From contig NZ_WMEZ01000004.1 of assembly GCF_009856415.1 (NCBI RefSeq), positions 1-64,000 of the forward strand: 64,000 nucleotides of DNA, written 5' to 3'. The position numbers and the translations under genes were made by a program. The notes below the pieces were generated by a model. That model was not told the DNA's origin, searched no databases, and was given only the letters and a program-made list of their open reading frames with translations. Of this stretch, positions 55,871 through 64,000 are shown piece by piece. The stretch's first letter is position 1, and the number at the start of each line of letters is the position of its first letter. The stretch is from Halobacillus litoralis. GTDB taxonomy: Bacteria > Bacillota > Bacilli > Bacillales > Halobacillaceae.

Positions 55871-56406
55871 ATTCTTGAAGACTCAGTTTCGAGATGTTTC
55901 CGGGGTTCGTCGCCTGGTTGAGCGTTAGGGGTGGCTGGGAAGCAACTCGCTTTCCTGTGGGGGAGCGCCGAGCTTCCTCGGACTAAGTTCTGCGGGATCT
56001 CGCCTATCTCCTTTCTCCCACGGGAGTCTCGCAGCTTCCCAACCACCCCATTCGATATAGTGGAGAAACGAACCCCTTCGCACAGTAGAACAGTCTTCCA
56101 CTGTCCATGTGGTGTACGCAGGAATCTCTCTATATCAAGCATTAGGAATCCAATTCATGACACGTGTGCTAAAAACTACTCATCTCCATCAGTTGAAAAT
56201 GAGTTGATTCCAGAAGTGATTTCGAGACACTCACATGGCAAAGGGGCGGTGGGGAATGGCGAGACTCCTGCGGGAAAAAAGTGTATGGTAAGACCCCACA
56301 GGACGAAGTCCGAGGAGGCTCACCACGCTCCCGCGGAAAGCGACTCATTTCCCGCAGCCCCAACCCTCATAACAAAAGTCTCGAAATCGAGTCTTCAACA
56401 ATCCTA
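55871..56406 (+). repeat. Composite palindromic repeat, copy C (most complete)
   Basis: Left terminal repeat ATTCTTGAAGACTCAGTTTC at 55871. Type-2 arm in reverse (about 55901-56076): outer stem GGGGTTCG/CGAACCCC, next stem GGGGTGGCTGGGAAGCAA/GCTTCCCAACCACCCC, and inner hairpins with GCGCCGAGCTTCCTCGGAC, GCGGGATCTCGCC, CCCACGGGAGTCTCGC. Spacer about 56077-56216. Type-1 arm forward (56218-56387): TTTCGAGAC closing with GTCTCGAAA; GGCGAGACTCCTGCGGGA, GGACGAAGTCCGAGGAGGCT, GCTCCCGCGGAAAGCGACT. Right terminal repeat CGAGTCTTCAACAATCCT to 56406. Lies in the gap between the LiaF-like gene and the ABC transporter; no gene is supported inside. Confidence 0.88.
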
Positions 56407-56440
56407 CCCTTTTCTTTAACAACTGTCTTTCAAAGGAAAA

Positions 56441-56479
56441 GAGACAAAACCCCAGAGGTGGCCTCTGGGGTTTTGTCTC
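56441..56479. terminator. Strong terminator after the ABC transporter genes
   Basis: 18-bp perfect stem GAGACAAAACCCCAGAGG/CCTCTGGGGTTTTGTCTC with a 3-base loop, touching the stop of the ATPase gene. Confidence 0.85.
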
Positions 56480-57214
56480 TTATAAAATGGAGCTTAGGAA
56501 CGCTTGGGTACGTTCTTCTTGTGGGTTTTCGAATAGATCTTTCGGAGCTCCTGACTCTACGATTTTTCCGTCATGCATGTAAACAACACGGTCGGCGACT
56601 TCTCTTGCGAATCCCATTTCGTGCGTGACGACGACCATCGTCATTCCTTCTTTCGCAAGGTCTTTCATTGTCGCAAGAACTTCACCGACAAGTTCAGGGT
56701 CGAGCGCTGATGTCGGCTCATCGAAGAGCATGATTTCTGGTTTCATCGCAAGAGCTCTAGCGATCGCAACCCTCTGTTTCTGTCCACCGGAGAGTCTTGA
56801 AGGGTAATCATTGGCTTTATCACCAAGTCCAACTTTTTCTAAGAGCTCCTGTCCTTCTTTTTTCGCCTGGCTTTTAGATATTCCTTTGACTTGGATAGGC
56901 GCTTCCATCACGTTGCCTAATACCGTCATGTGGGGGAAAAGATTAAAATGCTGGAAGACCATCCCCACTTGTTGTCTTACTTTGTTCAAATTGTCTTTTT
57001 TAGGATCAATTTGTTTCCCTTTAATAAAGAGTTCCCCGCTATTTTTCATTTCTAAAAAATTCAAACAGCGCAGCATTGTACTTTTACCGGACCCGCTGGC
57101 CCCGATAAGTACGACCACTTCACTTTCTTCTACATGGAAATCAATATCCTTCAGTACATGGAGTTCTCTAAACGATTTATTCAATTTATTAACTCGAATC
57201 ATTTGCTCTGACAA
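56480..57214 (-). CDS. Amino-acid ABC transporter ATPase (GlnQ type)
   Basis: 244 residues. Walker [12 protein letters not shown] near 38, Q-loop [15 protein letters not shown], signature [16 protein letters not shown] near 138, Walker [18 protein letters not shown] near 160, H-loop VVTHEMGFA. Polar amino-acid uptake family (GlnQ/ArtP/TcyN). TTG start with GAGGAGG upstream. Substrate not set by sequence; ArgR-like boxes upstream of the operon hint at arginine. Confidence 0.9.
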   Translation of the reverse strand: MSEQMIRVNKLNKSFRELHVLKDIDFHVEESEVVVLIGASGSGKSTMLRCLNFLEMKNSGELFIKGKQIDPKKDNLNKVRQQVGMVFQHFNLFPHMTVLGNVMEAPIQVKGISKSQAKKEGQELLEKVGLGDKANDYPSRLSGGQKQRVAIARALAMKPEIMLFDEPTSALDPELVGEVLATMKDLAKEGMTMVVVTHEMGFAREVADRVVYMHDGKIVESGAPKDLFENPQEERTQAFLSSIL

Positions 57215-57231
57215 TTGTGTTTCCTCCTCTG

Positions 57232-57897
57232 TTAGTCACTCACAGCCATTTTCTTCTCAATCGCACTGACAACGAGCGTCAGAAGGAATACGAGAATCAA
57301 ATACCATACGGCACTTACGAGCAACCAGGTCATATAGTCGAATGTGTTGGCCCCTTGGGTGGTGGCTACAGCAAATATCTCAGATACACCGATAAATGCG
57401 GCCAACGATGAATCCTTCAAACCAATGATAAACTGATTCCCGAGCGGAGGCAACGCACGTCTAAAAGCCTGAGGTAAGATGATACGACGCATCGTCAAGG
57501 TACCGCTCATTCCAAGTGATCGACCAGCTTCAGACTGGCCTTTTCCGATCGATTGGATAGATCCACGGAAAATCTCTGCAATATAGGCACCATTGTGGAA
57601 CGCAAGTCCAAGAGCTACGGACCAGAATCCACTGATCATCCACACTTCTGTCAATCCATAATAGAACACGAAGATTTGTACAATCAAAGGGGTTCCCCTC
57701 ACAACATAAATGTATATATTCGCAAGCCATTCCAATGGTTTGATTTTGGATATCTTCATAAAAGCAAACATTAACCCGATGACAATGGCTATTAAAATAG
57801 AGACCGCTGTAAGGGCCAGGGTCATTTGAGCGGCTTCGAAAAACATGCCCCGACTATCTATAAGTGCTGTCCAAAAGTTTGCGGAATACAAATACAA
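57232..57897 (-). CDS. Amino-acid ABC transporter permease
   Basis: 221 residues, about five membrane helices. HisM/GlnP-family features [18 protein letters not shown] near 90 and the EAA loop [24 protein letters not shown] near 130 (as ARSLG-type AGRSLGMS). TTG start, GAGGAG upstream. Cotranscribed with the ATPase 17 bases downstream. Confidence 0.9.
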   Translation of the reverse strand: MYLYSANFWTALIDSRGMFFEAAQMTLALTAVSILIAIVIGLMFAFMKISKIKPLEWLANIYIYVVRGTPLIVQIFVFYYGLTEVWMISGFWSVALGLAFHNGAYIAEIFRGSIQSIGKGQSEAGRSLGMSGTLTMRRIILPQAFRRALPPLGNQFIIGLKDSSLAAFIGVSEIFAVATTQGANTFDYMTWLLVSAVWYLILVFLLTLVVSAIEKKMAVSD

Positions 57898-57925
57898 TTC
57901 ACTTCAACTCCTCTATAATGTCAAA

Positions 57926-57950
57926 AAGAGTACGCTCATTGCGCACTCTT
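57926..57950 (-). terminator. Attenuating hairpin between binding protein and permease genes
   Basis: AAGAGTGCGC/GCGTACTCTT (one G-U) with a 5-base loop, then TTTTTGAC on the minus strand. Placed after the binding-protein gene, it would give more binding protein than permease. Confidence 0.65.
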
Positions 57951-57983
57951 CTTAACTTCGGTCTACAACTGAAAAACGAGCGT

Positions 57984-58814
57984 TTACTCTGGCAGAGTCG
58001 TAATGTCTTCACCAAAGTATTCTTTACTGATTTCAGCAAGGGTTCCATCTTCACGAAGTGTTTCTAGAGCTGCATTGATTTCTTCAAGTAGGGCTTCGTT
58101 TTCTTTTGCCACAGCAACCGCCTGTTCACTACGCTCAATCATTTCTTTCGCTTCAATTTCAAGCCCTTCACCAGAAGCTTCCTTACCAGTCAAGAAATCT
58201 GTGATTACAGCGTCATGACGGCCTTTTGCCAGTGATTGTAAAGCAACAACATCACTATCATATGTCTTGATATTCTCTGTCACTTCTTCTGCATACGTGC
58301 TGTATGTCGAACCTTTAGAAATGGCAATCTCCATTCCTTCCAAATCTTCTAACGTTTCAACATCACTATCTGGACGCGTGAAAATTTGCGCGCCTGAATA
58401 ATAGTAAGGAGTAGAGAAATCAACTTCCTGTTGTCTTTCTTCTGTAATGGTGTGACTTGCTACTGCCGCGTCAAAACGGCCTGTTTTCACACCTTCTACG
58501 ATACTTGCGAATTTCTGTTTTTGAGGATTTGGCTCCAAGCCCAACTCCTCCGCAATGGCATTCGCAACATCAATATCAAAACCTGTCATTTCCCCGCTTG
58601 CATCTGTCATACTGAATGGTCGGAATTCACCAGAAGCAGCAAACGTGAACTGTCCATCCTCTACGAGATCATAGGCTGTTTCTTCTGAGGAATCACCGGA
58701 ATCCGTTTCATTTGAATCCCCTGAAGTTTCTCCTTCATCTTCACTTCCGCCGCAGGCAGCAAGAGCAAAGATCATGAAAATGCTTAGGGCGATCATAAGT
58801 AAATATTTTCTCAT
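57984..58814 (-). CDS. Amino-acid ABC transporter substrate-binding lipoprotein
   Basis: 276 residues from the ATG at 58814 (GGGGAG upstream). Signal peptide with lipobox LAAC (Cys near 21), an acidic Ser/Glu/Asp linker, then an SBP family 3 fold (about 50-270): FTFAASGEFRPFSMTD, GFDIDVANAIAEELGL, FDAAVASHTITEERQQEVDFSTPYYYSG (as separate motifs VASHTITEER and VDFSTPYY), AISKGSTY. First gene of the transporter operon. Confidence 0.92.
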   Translation of the reverse strand: MRKYLLMIALSIFMIFALAACGGSEDEGETSGDSNETDSGDSSEETAYDLVEDGQFTFAASGEFRPFSMTDASGEMTGFDIDVANAIAEELGLEPNPQKQKFASIVEGVKTGRFDAAVASHTITEERQQEVDFSTPYYYSGAQIFTRPDSDVETLEDLEGMEIAISKGSTYSTYAEEVTENIKTYDSDVVALQSLAKGRHDAVITDFLTGKEASGEGLEIEAKEMIERSEQAVAVAKENEALLEEINAALETLREDGTLAEISKEYFGEDITTLPE

Positions 58815-58873
58815 AACCAAAATTCTCCCCTTCATCAATTTGTCATTTTTCTGTAATAATAGCGACACTTTAA

Positions 58874-58902
58874 ATTATATCCATTTATCAAACAATTCCC
58901 AA
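58874..58902 (-). promoter_or_regulatory. Promoter of the amino-acid ABC transporter
   Basis: Minus-strand TTGGGA (58902-58897), 17 bases, TATAAT (58879-58874), about 60 bases before the binding-protein start. Confidence 0.65.
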
Positions 58903-58982
58903 AATTAAACGTAGTCCAAAAAATACTAAATTATACGGATGATGAGCCTGACCTACTCCATGCCGTACTTTTCTTATAAATG

Positions 58983-59029
58983 CATGAATTTTCTCACATA
59001 TGGTAGATATTTGCATGAATATACATGAA
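58983..59029. promoter_or_regulatory. Two ArgR/AhrC-like boxes upstream of the transporter
   Basis: TGCATGAATATACATGAA (59012-59029) and TGCATGAATTTTC (58981-58993) resemble the Bacillus ARG box CATGAATAWTNATNCA; the first fits it at most positions. Two boxes about 30 bases apart are a common ArgR arrangement. They lie about 80-130 bases upstream of the predicted promoter, so the link is tentative. Confidence 0.3.
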
Positions 59030-59038
59030 ACAATAACA

Positions 59039-59072
59039 AAAAAACCACTCCTCTAGTCAGAGAAGTGGTTTT
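59039..59072 (-). terminator. Terminator of lonA-ysxC
   Basis: Minus-strand AAAACCACTTCTCT/AGAGGAGTGGTTTT (wobble-tolerant) followed by TTT. Directly after the ysxC stop. Confidence 0.85.
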
Positions 59073-59075
59073 CAA

Positions 59076-59666
59076 TCATTTTAAGTTCAAGTGAGACAGC
59101 ATGGTCGTCCATGCCACATCCTTGCCTTCACCCGTTTCGGATGAAAAAGGAATCAATTCATCTTCCTCATCCATTCCCAAAACCTCATGAATCATTTTCA
59201 GTTGTTTCGTGCGTTGCCCCTTTTTAATTTTATCAAGCTTTGTCGCAATCACCATGACGGGCAGCTCAAAATGTTTTAAATAGTCGTACATCAACTGATC
59301 ATCTTCTGTTGGTTTATGACGGATGTCGATAATCAACGCTGTCGCTCTCAACTGTTCACGCTCAGCAAAATATTCTTCCATCATTTCTCCCCACTTCGCT
59401 CGTTCCTTTTTAGAAACTTTCGCATACCCATATCCAGGTACATCGACGAAGTGAAACTTTTCATTAATGATGTAGAAGTTCAAAGTTTGAGTTTTACCAG
59501 GCTTTGATGAAGTCCGCGCTAGATTTTTACGTTGAATCATACGGTTGATAAATGATGATTTACCAACATTCGATCTTCCTGCCAGTGCAATTTCAGGAAT
59601 CGGTGCTTTTGGGTACTGCTTTTTGCTCGCCGCACTGATGACGATGTCTGCCGAGTTAACTTTCAT
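59076..59666 (-). CDS. ysxC: Ribosome biogenesis GTPase YsxC/EngB
   Basis: 196 residues. G1 [12 protein letters not shown] near 31, G3 [11 protein letters not shown] near 74, G4 ATKLDKI near 142. Essential for 50S assembly in B. subtilis. Starts inside the last codons of lonA (11-base overlap); GGAGG upstream. Confidence 0.96.
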   Translation of the reverse strand: MKVNSADIVISAASKKQYPKAPIPEIALAGRSNVGKSSFINRMIQRKNLARTSSKPGKTQTLNFYIINEKFHFVDVPGYGYAKVSKKERAKWGEMMEEYFAEREQLRATALIIDIRHKPTEDDQLMYDYLKHFELPVMVIATKLDKIKKGQRTKQLKMIHEVLGMDEEDELIPFSSETGEGKDVAWTTMLSHLNLK

Positions 59667-61986
59667 GTACTGCCTCCGTTAATGCTTGTTCTAATACCTC
59701 ATCCAAATGCTTTACAGGAACAAAAGTCAAACCTTCCTTGATGCTGTCCGGGATATCTTCCAAATCTTTCTCATTCTGATCTGGGATGATGATTTTTGTT
59801 AATCCTGCACGATGGGCACTTAATGATTTCTCCTTCAAACCACCAATAGGCAACACGCGGCCTCTTAAAGTGATTTCACCTGTCATGCCCACTTCTTTCC
59901 GGACGGGGCGACCTGTTAATGCCGATACGAGGGCAGTAGCCATCGTGATTCCGGCTGAAGGGCCATCCTTTGGTGTTGCGCCTTCCGGTACGTGAATATG
60001 GATGTCGTTCTTTTCCACAAACTCAGGGTCGATGTTCAATTCGTTCGCTCTTGAACGAATATAACTGAAAGCCGCTTGTGCAGATTCTTTCATCACATCT
60101 CCTAATTTCCCTGTCAATGTGAGGTTTCCTTTTCCAGGGTATATGGAAACTTCAATGGATAATGTGTCTCCACCTGCTGTCGTATAAGCAAGACCGGTAG
60201 CTGCTCCTATCTGATCTTCCAATTCAGCACGTCCATAACGGAATTTCGGACGTCCGAGAAGCTCTTCCAGTTGCTTTTCCGTCACAACTACACGCTGTTT
60301 TTCACCAGCAACGATAATCTTGGCTGCTTTTCTGCAAAGGCTCGCCAATTCACGCTCCAACCCACGGACACCGGCTTCTCTTGTGTAGCGGCGGATCAAT
60401 TTCAAGAGCGCATCGTCACGTAATTGCAACTGGCCTTTCTTCAAACCATTCTCCTTGACTTGCTTCGGAAGCAGGTGCTCTTTAGCAATATGAACCTTCT
60501 CCACTTCCGTATATCCAGCAATGGTGATAATCTCCATTCGGTCACGTAATGGTCCAGGAATGTTGGAAATATTATTAGCTGTAGCCACAAACATGACCTT
60601 TGATAGATCATAGTTTTCTTCAATGAAGTGATCGCTGAATGTTCCGTTTTGCTCTGGGTCAAGGACTTCCAACATGGCTGAGGATGGGTCTCCTCTGAAG
60701 TCACTTGCCATTTTATCAATTTCGTCAAGTAAAAATACAGGGTTCACTGTCTCTGCACGTTTCATTCCCTGAATGATACGTCCAGGCATAGCTCCAATAT
60801 AAGTTCTACGGTGGCCACGGATTTCCGCTTCATCACGAATTCCGCCTAAAGAGATTCTTACAAATTTCCGATTAATGGAACGAGCGATGGACTTAGCAAG
60901 GGAAGTTTTCCCCACACCTGGTGGCCCCGCCAGACACAAGATCGGTCCTTTGATGGTTTGAGTCAGCTTTTGAACCGCTAAGTATTCGAGGACACGCTCT
61001 TTGACCTTTTCCAAGCCATAATGGTCTTCGTCCAAGATCTTCTCAGCACGGTTCACATCCAGGTTATCTTCCGTCTCGTTCGACCATGGCAAGGCGACAA
61101 GCCATTCAATGTAGTTACGGATGACTGAACTTTCCGCTGAACTTTGTGGAACTTTTTCATATCTACCAAGCTCTTTATAAGCGATTTCTTCCACACGTTC
61201 AGGCATATTGGCCTGCTCTATTTTTTCTTTAAGCTGAGCCACCTCACCTGATTTCCCATCTTTATCACCAAGTTCGTTTTGGATCGCTTTCATCTGTTCA
61301 CGCAAATAATATTCCTTTTGCGTTTTTTCCATTGATTTTTTAACCCTTTTGCCGATCTTTTGCTCGATTTGCAAAACTTCGCGTTCATTCCCAATCATGT
61401 CGACAAGCTTTTGAAGACGCTCTTTCACATTCTCTGTTTCCAGAATGGTCTGCTTTTCCTTAAGTTTCACAGGTAAATGGGAAGCGATCATGTCGGCCAT
61501 ATGACTCGGTTCATCGATGTCTGACACGGTATTAAAGGTTTCCTGACTCACTTTTTTAGATACTTTCACGAATTTCTCAAATTGGTCCATAAGGGTTCGC
61601 ATAAGAGCTTCTTCCTCATTCTCTCCTACATGCTCATCCTCAATTTTTGAGATATTCGCGTGATAAAAGTCATCATCATCGACTAATTGTTCAACACGAG
61701 CTCTATATAAACCTTCTACAAGGACTCGATTGGTGCCATTAGGCAATTTAACCATTTGTTTTACTCTGGCAATCGTTCCGATCTCATATAGGTCATCTTT
61801 CGAGGGTTCATCAATATTCACTTCTTTTTGTGACACGAGTAAAATTTCATTGTCATCCATCATGGATTGCTCCAACGCTTGTACCGACTTTTCACGGCCC
61901 ACATCTAGGTGAAGGACCATGGAAGGATACACAAGCAATCCTCTGAGAGGAAGTAGAGGTATCTTCTTTCTCTGTTTGTCCGTCAT
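59656..61986 (-). CDS. lonA: ATP-dependent protease LonA
   Basis: 776 residues from the ATG at 61986 (GGAGGTG upstream; GTG three codons earlier is less likely). N-terminal substrate domain (about 8-205), coiled coil (about 205-260), AAA+ module with [15 protein letters not shown] near 350 and LLDEIDKM near 415, and the Ser-Lys protease domain with catalytic Ser in [12 protein letters not shown] near 675 and Lys in [11 protein letters not shown] near 718. Heat-stress and regulatory proteolysis. Confidence 0.97.
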   Translation of the reverse strand: MTDKQRKKIPLLPLRGLLVYPSMVLHLDVGREKSVQALEQSMMDDNEILLVSQKEVNIDEPSKDDLYEIGTIARVKQMVKLPNGTNRVLVEGLYRARVEQLVDDDDFYHANISKIEDEHVGENEEEALMRTLMDQFEKFVKVSKKVSQETFNTVSDIDEPSHMADMIASHLPVKLKEKQTILETENVKERLQKLVDMIGNEREVLQIEQKIGKRVKKSMEKTQKEYYLREQMKAIQNELGDKDGKSGEVAQLKEKIEQANMPERVEEIAYKELGRYEKVPQSSAESSVIRNYIEWLVALPWSNETEDNLDVNRAEKILDEDHYGLEKVKERVLEYLAVQKLTQTIKGPILCLAGPPGVGKTSLAKSIARSINRKFVRISLGGIRDEAEIRGHRRTYIGAMPGRIIQGMKRAETVNPVFLLDEIDKMASDFRGDPSSAMLEVLDPEQNGTFSDHFIEENYDLSKVMFVATANNISNIPGPLRDRMEIITIAGYTEVEKVHIAKEHLLPKQVKENGLKKGQLQLRDDALLKLIRRYTREAGVRGLERELASLCRKAAKIIVAGEKQRVVVTEKQLEELLGRPKFRYGRAELEDQIGAATGLAYTTAGGDTLSIEVSIYPGKGNLTLTGKLGDVMKESAQAAFSYIRSRANELNIDPEFVEKNDIHIHVPEGATPKDGPSAGITMATALVSALTGRPVRKEVGMTGEITLRGRVLPIGGLKEKSLSAHRAGLTKIIIPDQNEKDLEDIPDSIKEGLTFVPVKHLDEVLEQALTEAVHES

Positions 61987-62186
61987 ATCTTGCACCTCCG
62001 ATTATTGCAACTACGTATTTTTATCATATATAAATGTACTTGGAAAGTAAACGAAACGGCACCAAATGATTCCAACACCGAAATCCCCTAACCGACTACT
62101 GTCAAGGGGCTCACTCCTCTAATACTTTATTATGAACAGAAACCAGTCTTTCATGCTTATGTAGCCATCTGTCACTTTTATAAAAC

Positions 62187-62223
62187 AGAAGCCGTGCTAC
62201 AGCATTTTCGTAGCACGGCTTCT
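62187..62223 (-). terminator. Terminator of clpX
   Basis: 14-bp perfect stem AGAAGCCGTGCTAC/GTAGCACGGCTTCT with a 9-base loop, about 20 bases after the clpX stop. Confidence 0.85.
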
Positions 62224-62243
62224 TGGATTTTATCCCTTAAGGT

Positions 62244-63521
62244 TTACGCACTCTCTTTAGGAGATTGTTTATTATCATCTTCAACAGTGCCATCTGTCAA
62301 GACCAGCTTAGGACGTCCATTTTTAGCAGTGACTGTCTCTTTCGTAATGATACATTTCTCAATGTCATCACGTGAAGGAAGTTCATACATGACATCAAGC
62401 ATGATTCCTTCAATAATAGAGCGCAATCCACGAGCCCCTGTCTTACGTTCTATAGCTAGACGTGCAATTTCACGAAGCGCATCTTCTTCCATTTCCAATT
62501 CGACGTGGTCGATCTGGAAAAGCTTTTGATATTGCTTTACAAGAGCATTCTTCGGTTTTGTAAGAATTTCTACAAGCGCATCTTCATCAAGCTGCTCGAG
62601 GCTGCCGATGACCGGAAGACGACCGATGAATTCTGGAATTAAACCATAGCTCAACAAATCTTCTGGAAGAACTTTTGTGAGCAATTCTTTTTTCTCTGCT
62701 TCATCCGCTGCTTGTTCAGAACCAAAGCCGATTACTTTTCGTCCTAGACGACGTTTAATGATTTGATCAATTCCGTCAAAAGCTCCTCCAACGATGAACA
62801 ACACATTGGTTGTATCGATTTGGATGAACTCTTGATGAGGATGTTTACGTCCACCTTGTGGCGGTACACTCGCTTGAGTTCCCTCAAGGATTTTCAGAAG
62901 CGCCTGCTGCACTCCCTCACCGGATACATCTCGTGTGATGGACGGGTTCTCTGATTTACGAGCAACTTTATCGATTTCATCGATATAAATGATTCCTTTT
63001 TCCGCTTTCTCAACATCATAGTCTGCTGCTTGAATCAACTTCAACAGAATGTTCTCAACGTCTTCACCGACGTAACCGGCTTCTGTTAAGGAAGTAGCAT
63101 CAGCAATGGCAAATGGTACATTTAGAATACGTGCCAATGTTTGAGCGAGTAATGTTTTACCGCTACCTGTAGGTCCAAGCATGAGGATGTTACTTTTCGC
63201 AAGTTCTACATCATCATTTTTCACACCTGCATTGATACGTTTGTAGTGGTTATAAACTGCTACAGACAGGTTCTTTTTGGCTTGATCCTGGCCGATGACA
63301 TAATCACTAAGAATTTCGCGGATTTCTTGAGGTTTCGGTACCTCTTTGAATTCCACTTCTTCTTCATTACCCAGCTCTTCTTCAACGATTTCCGTACAAA
63401 GTTCAATACATTCATCACATATATATACGCCAGGTCCTGCTACGAGCTTACGGACTTGTTCCTGACTTTTACCGCAGAAAGAACATTTCAACTGTCCTTT
63501 TTCATCGTTAAATTTAAACAT
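62244..63521 (-). CDS. clpX: ClpX, ATP-dependent unfoldase of ClpXP
   Basis: 425 residues from the ATG at 63521 (AAGGGGTG upstream). N-terminal zinc-binding domain with CSFCGK and CDECIELC (about 12-40), Walker [16 protein letters not shown] near 118, Walker [10 protein letters not shown] near 180, pore loop GYVGED near 150, IGF loop VIGFGSE near 265 for ClpP docking, sensor 2 GARGLRSI near 365. Between tig and lonA; lonB, present in B. subtilis here, is missing. Confidence 0.97.
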   Translation of the reverse strand: MFKFNDEKGQLKCSFCGKSQEQVRKLVAGPGVYICDECIELCTEIVEEELGNEEEVEFKEVPKPQEIREILSDYVIGQDQAKKNLSVAVYNHYKRINAGVKNDDVELAKSNILMLGPTGSGKTLLAQTLARILNVPFAIADATSLTEAGYVGEDVENILLKLIQAADYDVEKAEKGIIYIDEIDKVARKSENPSITRDVSGEGVQQALLKILEGTQASVPPQGGRKHPHQEFIQIDTTNVLFIVGGAFDGIDQIIKRRLGRKVIGFGSEQAADEAEKKELLTKVLPEDLLSYGLIPEFIGRLPVIGSLEQLDEDALVEILTKPKNALVKQYQKLFQIDHVELEMEEDALREIARLAIERKTGARGLRSIIEGIMLDVMYELPSRDDIEKCIITKETVTAKNGRPKLVLTDGTVEDDNKQSPKESA

Positions 63522-63814
63522 TCGTTTCACCCCTTATTATAATCACGCAATCATTGCGACTGAAGTTTCATGATACGACGTTTACGTTTCCACTTCACTT
63601 CTTTTGCCCATCATATCAAATTAACTTCAAACAAAAAAGCAATACCTTTTCAGAGGTGTGCCCAACATTTCTTGCACCATCCTCATTATGTAATTCAACT
63701 GTAGATAAGTCAAACGATGGAGCACCAGTATTATTGTATGTAAACAGCTGGAGAAGTATCAACTATCTTCCCCATTAATCTCTACCTCTATACTCTATAC
63801 TATAGAAATATATG
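63522..63814. other. Gene-free region between tig and clpX
   Basis: About 290 bases with no credible gene. It holds the likely clpX promoter (63685-63713) and an apparent 5' leader of about 155 bases. No known riboswitch or repeat was recognised. Confidence 0.6.
63685..63713 (-). promoter_or_regulatory. Probable clpX promoter
   Basis: Minus-strand TTGACT (63713-63708), 17 bases, CATAAT (63690-63685). Good sigmaA match; predicts a leader of about 155 bases before clpX. Confidence 0.6.
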
Positions 63815-63847
63815 AGAAGACAAGGTACGATCAGCACCTTGTCTTCT
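63815..63847 (-). terminator. Terminator of tig
   Basis: 12-bp stem AGAAGACAAGGT/ACCTTGTCTTCT with a 9-base loop, eight bases beyond the tig stop; A/T-rich flanks on both sides. Confidence 0.85.
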
Positions 63848-63854
63848 TAGTTTA

Positions 63855-64000
63855 TTATTCAGCTTTAGAATTTGCAACTAGAACGTCAATCGCTTTGCGG
63901 ACTTTAAGATCTTCTTTGATCATGTCTGTATTCCCGCCAAGCATTTGCGTCAATTGGGCAACGTCTGTTTGATACATGGAAGCCATGTTCTCAAGTTCAG
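63855..64000 (-). CDS. tig: Trigger factor, C-terminal end (partial)
   Basis: The last 47 codons or so of a gene entering from the right edge, ending KVRKAIDVLVANSKAE before TAA at 63857-63855. The segment ELENMASMYQ...LTQMLGGN...KEDLKVRKAIDVLV is the final helical arm of trigger factor, the ribosome-bound chaperone. tig-clpX order matches B. subtilis. Confidence 0.88.
   Translation of the reverse strand, partial: ELENMASMYQTDVAQLTQMLGGNTDMIKEDLKVRKAIDVLVANSKAE

Overview
The window is a chromosomal segment of an endospore-forming, monoderm member of the Bacillaceae. The evidence is the dense set of sporulation genes (bofC, coxA-like, safA, spo0B, spoIVFA/FB, spoIIB-like, spoVID), Bacillus-type synteny, strong GGAGG ribosome binding sites, frequent TTG starts, a valS T-box and an L21 leader. 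Gene order is close to B. subtilis from yrbG to tig. A genus such as Halobacillus, Pontibacillus or Virgibacillus would fit, but that is inference. Almost all genes lie on the minus strand. I see no rRNA, tRNA, CRISPR or prophage.

Layout. Positions 1-127 hold the left end of an IS3-family (IS150-like) element. It is inserted in a composite palindromic repeat (128-545). Next come a DUF421 protein, an ArsB/NhaD-type permease, yrzE, then yajC-tgt-queA-yrzS-ruvB-ruvA, bofC and yebC. A second composite repeat lies at 9197-9652. It is followed by coxA-like, nadE, a CotS/YsxE-type kinase and safA; then pheA-pheB-obg-spo0B, rpmA-prp-rplU, an RNase E/G, spoIVFB-spoIVFA, minD-minC, mreD-mreC-mreB, radC, maf and a SPOR protein in the spoIIB position.

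From 27460 to 41297 a 14-gene type IV pilus operon occupies the place where B. subtilis carries only comC, between folC and spoIIB. In transcription order it encodes three minor-pilin-like proteins, an acidic membrane protein, a PRC-barrel protein, a degenerate VanW-like protein, PilB, PilT, PilC, the major pilin, the prepilin peptidase, PilM, PilN and PilO. Just upstream is a membrane GGDEF diguanylate cyclase. PilB carries an N-terminal tandem motif of the MshEN c-di-GMP receptor type, so signal maker and possible receiver sit side by side.

The rest is folC, valS with a T-box leader, a small plus-strand membrane gene, spoVID, the complete hemAXCDBL set from glutamyl-tRNA to uroporphyrinogen III, a LiaF-like membrane protein, a third composite repeat (55871-56406), an amino-acid ABC transporter, ysxC, lonA, clpX (no lonB between them) and the 3' end of tig.

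The least explained signal is the family of three bipartite palindromic elements of about 0.42-0.54 kb. Each has two related large hairpins pointing outward from an unconserved spacer, with imperfect terminal inverted repeats. One copy is broken by the IS, and two show clean internal deletions.
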